Assembly: GCF_018812025.1 (NCBI RefSeq)
Contig: NC_063052.1
Coordinates: 23,252,226-23,316,225, forward strand
DNA from: Megalobrama amblycephala
Lineage: Eukaryota > Chordata > Actinopteri > Cypriniformes > Xenocyprididae
Length of the DNA: 64,000 nt
Direction of reading: 5' to 3'
The notes below the pieces were generated by a model. The model was not told the DNA's origin, ran no database searches, and was given only the letters and a program-made list of their open reading frames with translations. The position numbers and the translations under genes were made by a program. Position 1 is the stretch's first letter; the number at the start of each line of letters is the position of its first letter. Below are positions 62,590 to 64,000 of the stretch, one piece after another.

Positions 62590-62983
62590 CCAGACCCGAG
62601 CTGTGGGATCATCATGTGTGGTTTCTCAATGGGAGCCTGCAAGAATGTCTTAAACACCATCTCACAAGCTAGAGCTCCATCAACAAGACGTCTCTACTCC
62701 CTGAAATGGTCCATCTTTGCCACCTGGTGCATGGCCCGCGGTGTGAATCCATTGACTTCTGACATATAACAGATATTGTCCTTCCTTCAAGACTTAATGG
62801 ATAGAGGTCGTACTCCCTCTACACTTAAGGTCTATGTCGTAGCAGCCTTTCATGCTTCTATAGCAGGGCAGTCAATAGGAATAAACAACTTGGTTGTTCA
62901 CTTCCTTAAGGGATCCAGGAGGTTGAACCCTCCCCGTCCCCTCACGGTTCCTACCTGGGACCTATCCGTGGTGCTTAGAGGTC
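62590..62983 (+). pseudogene. DIRS copy 3 recombinase N-terminal part
   Basis: Readable in pieces: NTISQARAPSTRRLYSLKWS, then DRGRTPSTLKVYVVAAFHAS, INNLVVHFLKGSRRLNPPRP and TVPTWDLSVVLRGL. The LNPPRP linker absent from copy 2 is present here. The catalytic residues lie beyond the break at TTAA 62984. Confidence 0.82.
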
Positions 62984-62987
62984 TTAA

Positions 62988-64000
62988 CTCTCTGGAGTCG
63001 GGAAATGCGCGGGCGCGTTTTGGAGGATTTTTTTTTCACATTGCAGCAAAACAGACTTAAAATACTCTGTCATTTTTTGTCATAGAGACATAAGTAATAT
63101 ATCAATTGAAACTATACAATATCTTCTTTTATTTGTGTACACTACAAACAAAACAAAATGATGAAAATCTGTATGTTAAAGCCATGGTTAGCGACCTATT
63201 GTGTACACTACAAACAAAACAAAATGATGAAAATCTGTATGTTAAAGCCATGGTTAGCGACCTATGGAAGACATGCCATTAGTTCCTGGAATGTCCTGTT
63301 CTTCTTTAGATTAATTTGTGGATTAAATGTGCACAGAGCGCCCTCCGGCTGCAAGTATAACAGTATCCAGTGCTCACAGTGATGACAATGAATATTAAAT
63401 AAATATTACTCCGCTGTATAGAAAATTGACATAAACATATTAATCCATCAATATTTCTTCAAATGTGCATGCTTTTAAGCTAAAGCCTATATGAAATGCC
63501 ACAGAGGTAACATAATTGTTCAGACACTTTGCATCACAGAAATACATTATATTTTAAAGTATATAATAGAATACCATTATTTTAAATTGTAATAATATTT
63601 CACAGTATTGCTGTTTTTTCTGTATGTTTGATATACACCATGATGAGCTTGAGACATGATCACAGAGGGTTTTTTCACAGCCTACCTGTCTGAAAGAGCT
63701 CATTAATATGCAGGTCATTAGAGGTTATTTTGTCTTGTCATGATGATTCACGCCTCCACACATACTGTGTTTCTTGACAAAAAGTGTCTTACAAAAACTA
63801 AATCAATATATTGTTTTATATGAACGAGTAGGCAGGGTAATTTTTACATAATTTTGAAGCAAAAACTCTAGTCTACAACCTCCAATACACAGAAGTCTTG
63901 TGAACACAGATAATATATTTTTTTGGCCTTATTTCAGTGACTTAAGTTTTTTGTTTTTTTCAATAACCATGCATAAATGTTATTCCTTCAAAAACACAAA
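62988..64000 (+). mobile_element. piggyBac-like non-autonomous element, copy 2
   Basis: TTAA (62984-62987) then CTCTCTGGAGTCGGG, a terminus complementary to the right end of copy 1 (GACTCCAGAGGG). 63434-64000 matches copy 1 and runs uninterrupted through TATATGAACGAGTAGG, the chromovirus empty site. Continues past the window. No transposase. Confidence 0.78.
63134..63265 (+). repeat. Perfect 66-bp tandem duplication
   Basis: TGTGTACACTACAAACAAAA to TTAGCGACCTAT, 63134-63199, is repeated at 63200-63265 without a difference that I can see. The frame across it is a by-product. Confidence 0.93.

Larger units (their letters stand above)
60422..62983 (+). mobile_element. DIRS-type retroelement, copy 3, heavily rearranged
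   Basis: The left inverted repeat (60422-60652: CGTTCCCTTTTGATACTACA, ACGGCCATTGGTTCG, CCAATGACGGCG) is close to that of copy 2. A Tc1-like MITE piece replaces the next part. Then come the end of Gag (about 61155-61340), RT start, a foreign 90-bp segment, RNase H and the N-terminal recombinase. The right end is lost at a piggyBac-like element (TTAA 62984-62987). Confidence 0.85.

Overview
The window looks like teleost fish DNA, most likely from a cyprinid. That is inferred from the host-gene exons and from the mix of repeats: DIRS retroelements, an L2-type LINE, hAT, Tc1/mariner, Kolobok-like and TTAA-type elements. Almost all of the 64 kb is transposable-element sequence. The only host gene I recognise is a beta-galactoside alpha-2,3-sialyltransferase of the ST3Gal1/2 type on the + strand. 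Three consecutive, phase-compatible exons are visible (16217-16396, 32278-32323, 32504-32623). The first and last exons of that gene are not in the window.

Layout. 825-4799 (-): a hAT transposon whose transposase can be read as six exons with GT-AG borders, matching phases and no stop. 4800-8830: LTR-retroelement debris, mainly a broken 5'-truncated Gypsy element (-). 8947-12930: a piggyBac-like non-autonomous element, split by a young chromodomain-bearing Gypsy element (9454-12634) with near-identical LTRs and a target-site duplication. 14102-16162: two MITEs, one carrying a solo LTR.

16465-32016 lies in the 15.9 kb sialyltransferase intron and is a stack of nested insertions. A Tc1/mariner element was split twice. 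The first split holds a DIRS element (16746-25434), which holds an L2 LINE (17851-24712), which holds a compact LTR element with a 598-codon Gag-like/repeat ORF (20235-22600). The second split holds a solo LTR (25889-31644), which itself holds a DIRS element with inverted terminal repeats and an internal complementary region (25936-31266). Several layers can be checked inside the window by target-site duplications or by continuity of the interrupted element.

32634-35320 has near-identical MITE copies in opposite orientation. 35440-37850 is a minisatellite-bearing repeat with a hAT-type insertion whose TSD/terminus junction was then hit by an LTR. 40160-49060 holds complex cyprinid-type non-coding repeats, minisatellites and a long (TA)n tract. 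49095-49960 and 60422-62983 are two more decayed DIRS copies. 53271-55171 and 55313-58439 are further nested stacks; the second contains a TTAA-flanked element with a THAP-domain remnant (Kolobok-like). The window ends in a second copy of the piggyBac-like element, which provides the empty site for the chromovirus insertion at 9454.

The genes do not form an operon or pathway. The story is one host gene in a region remodelled by repeated nested transposition. All family names come from motif recognition without database search.
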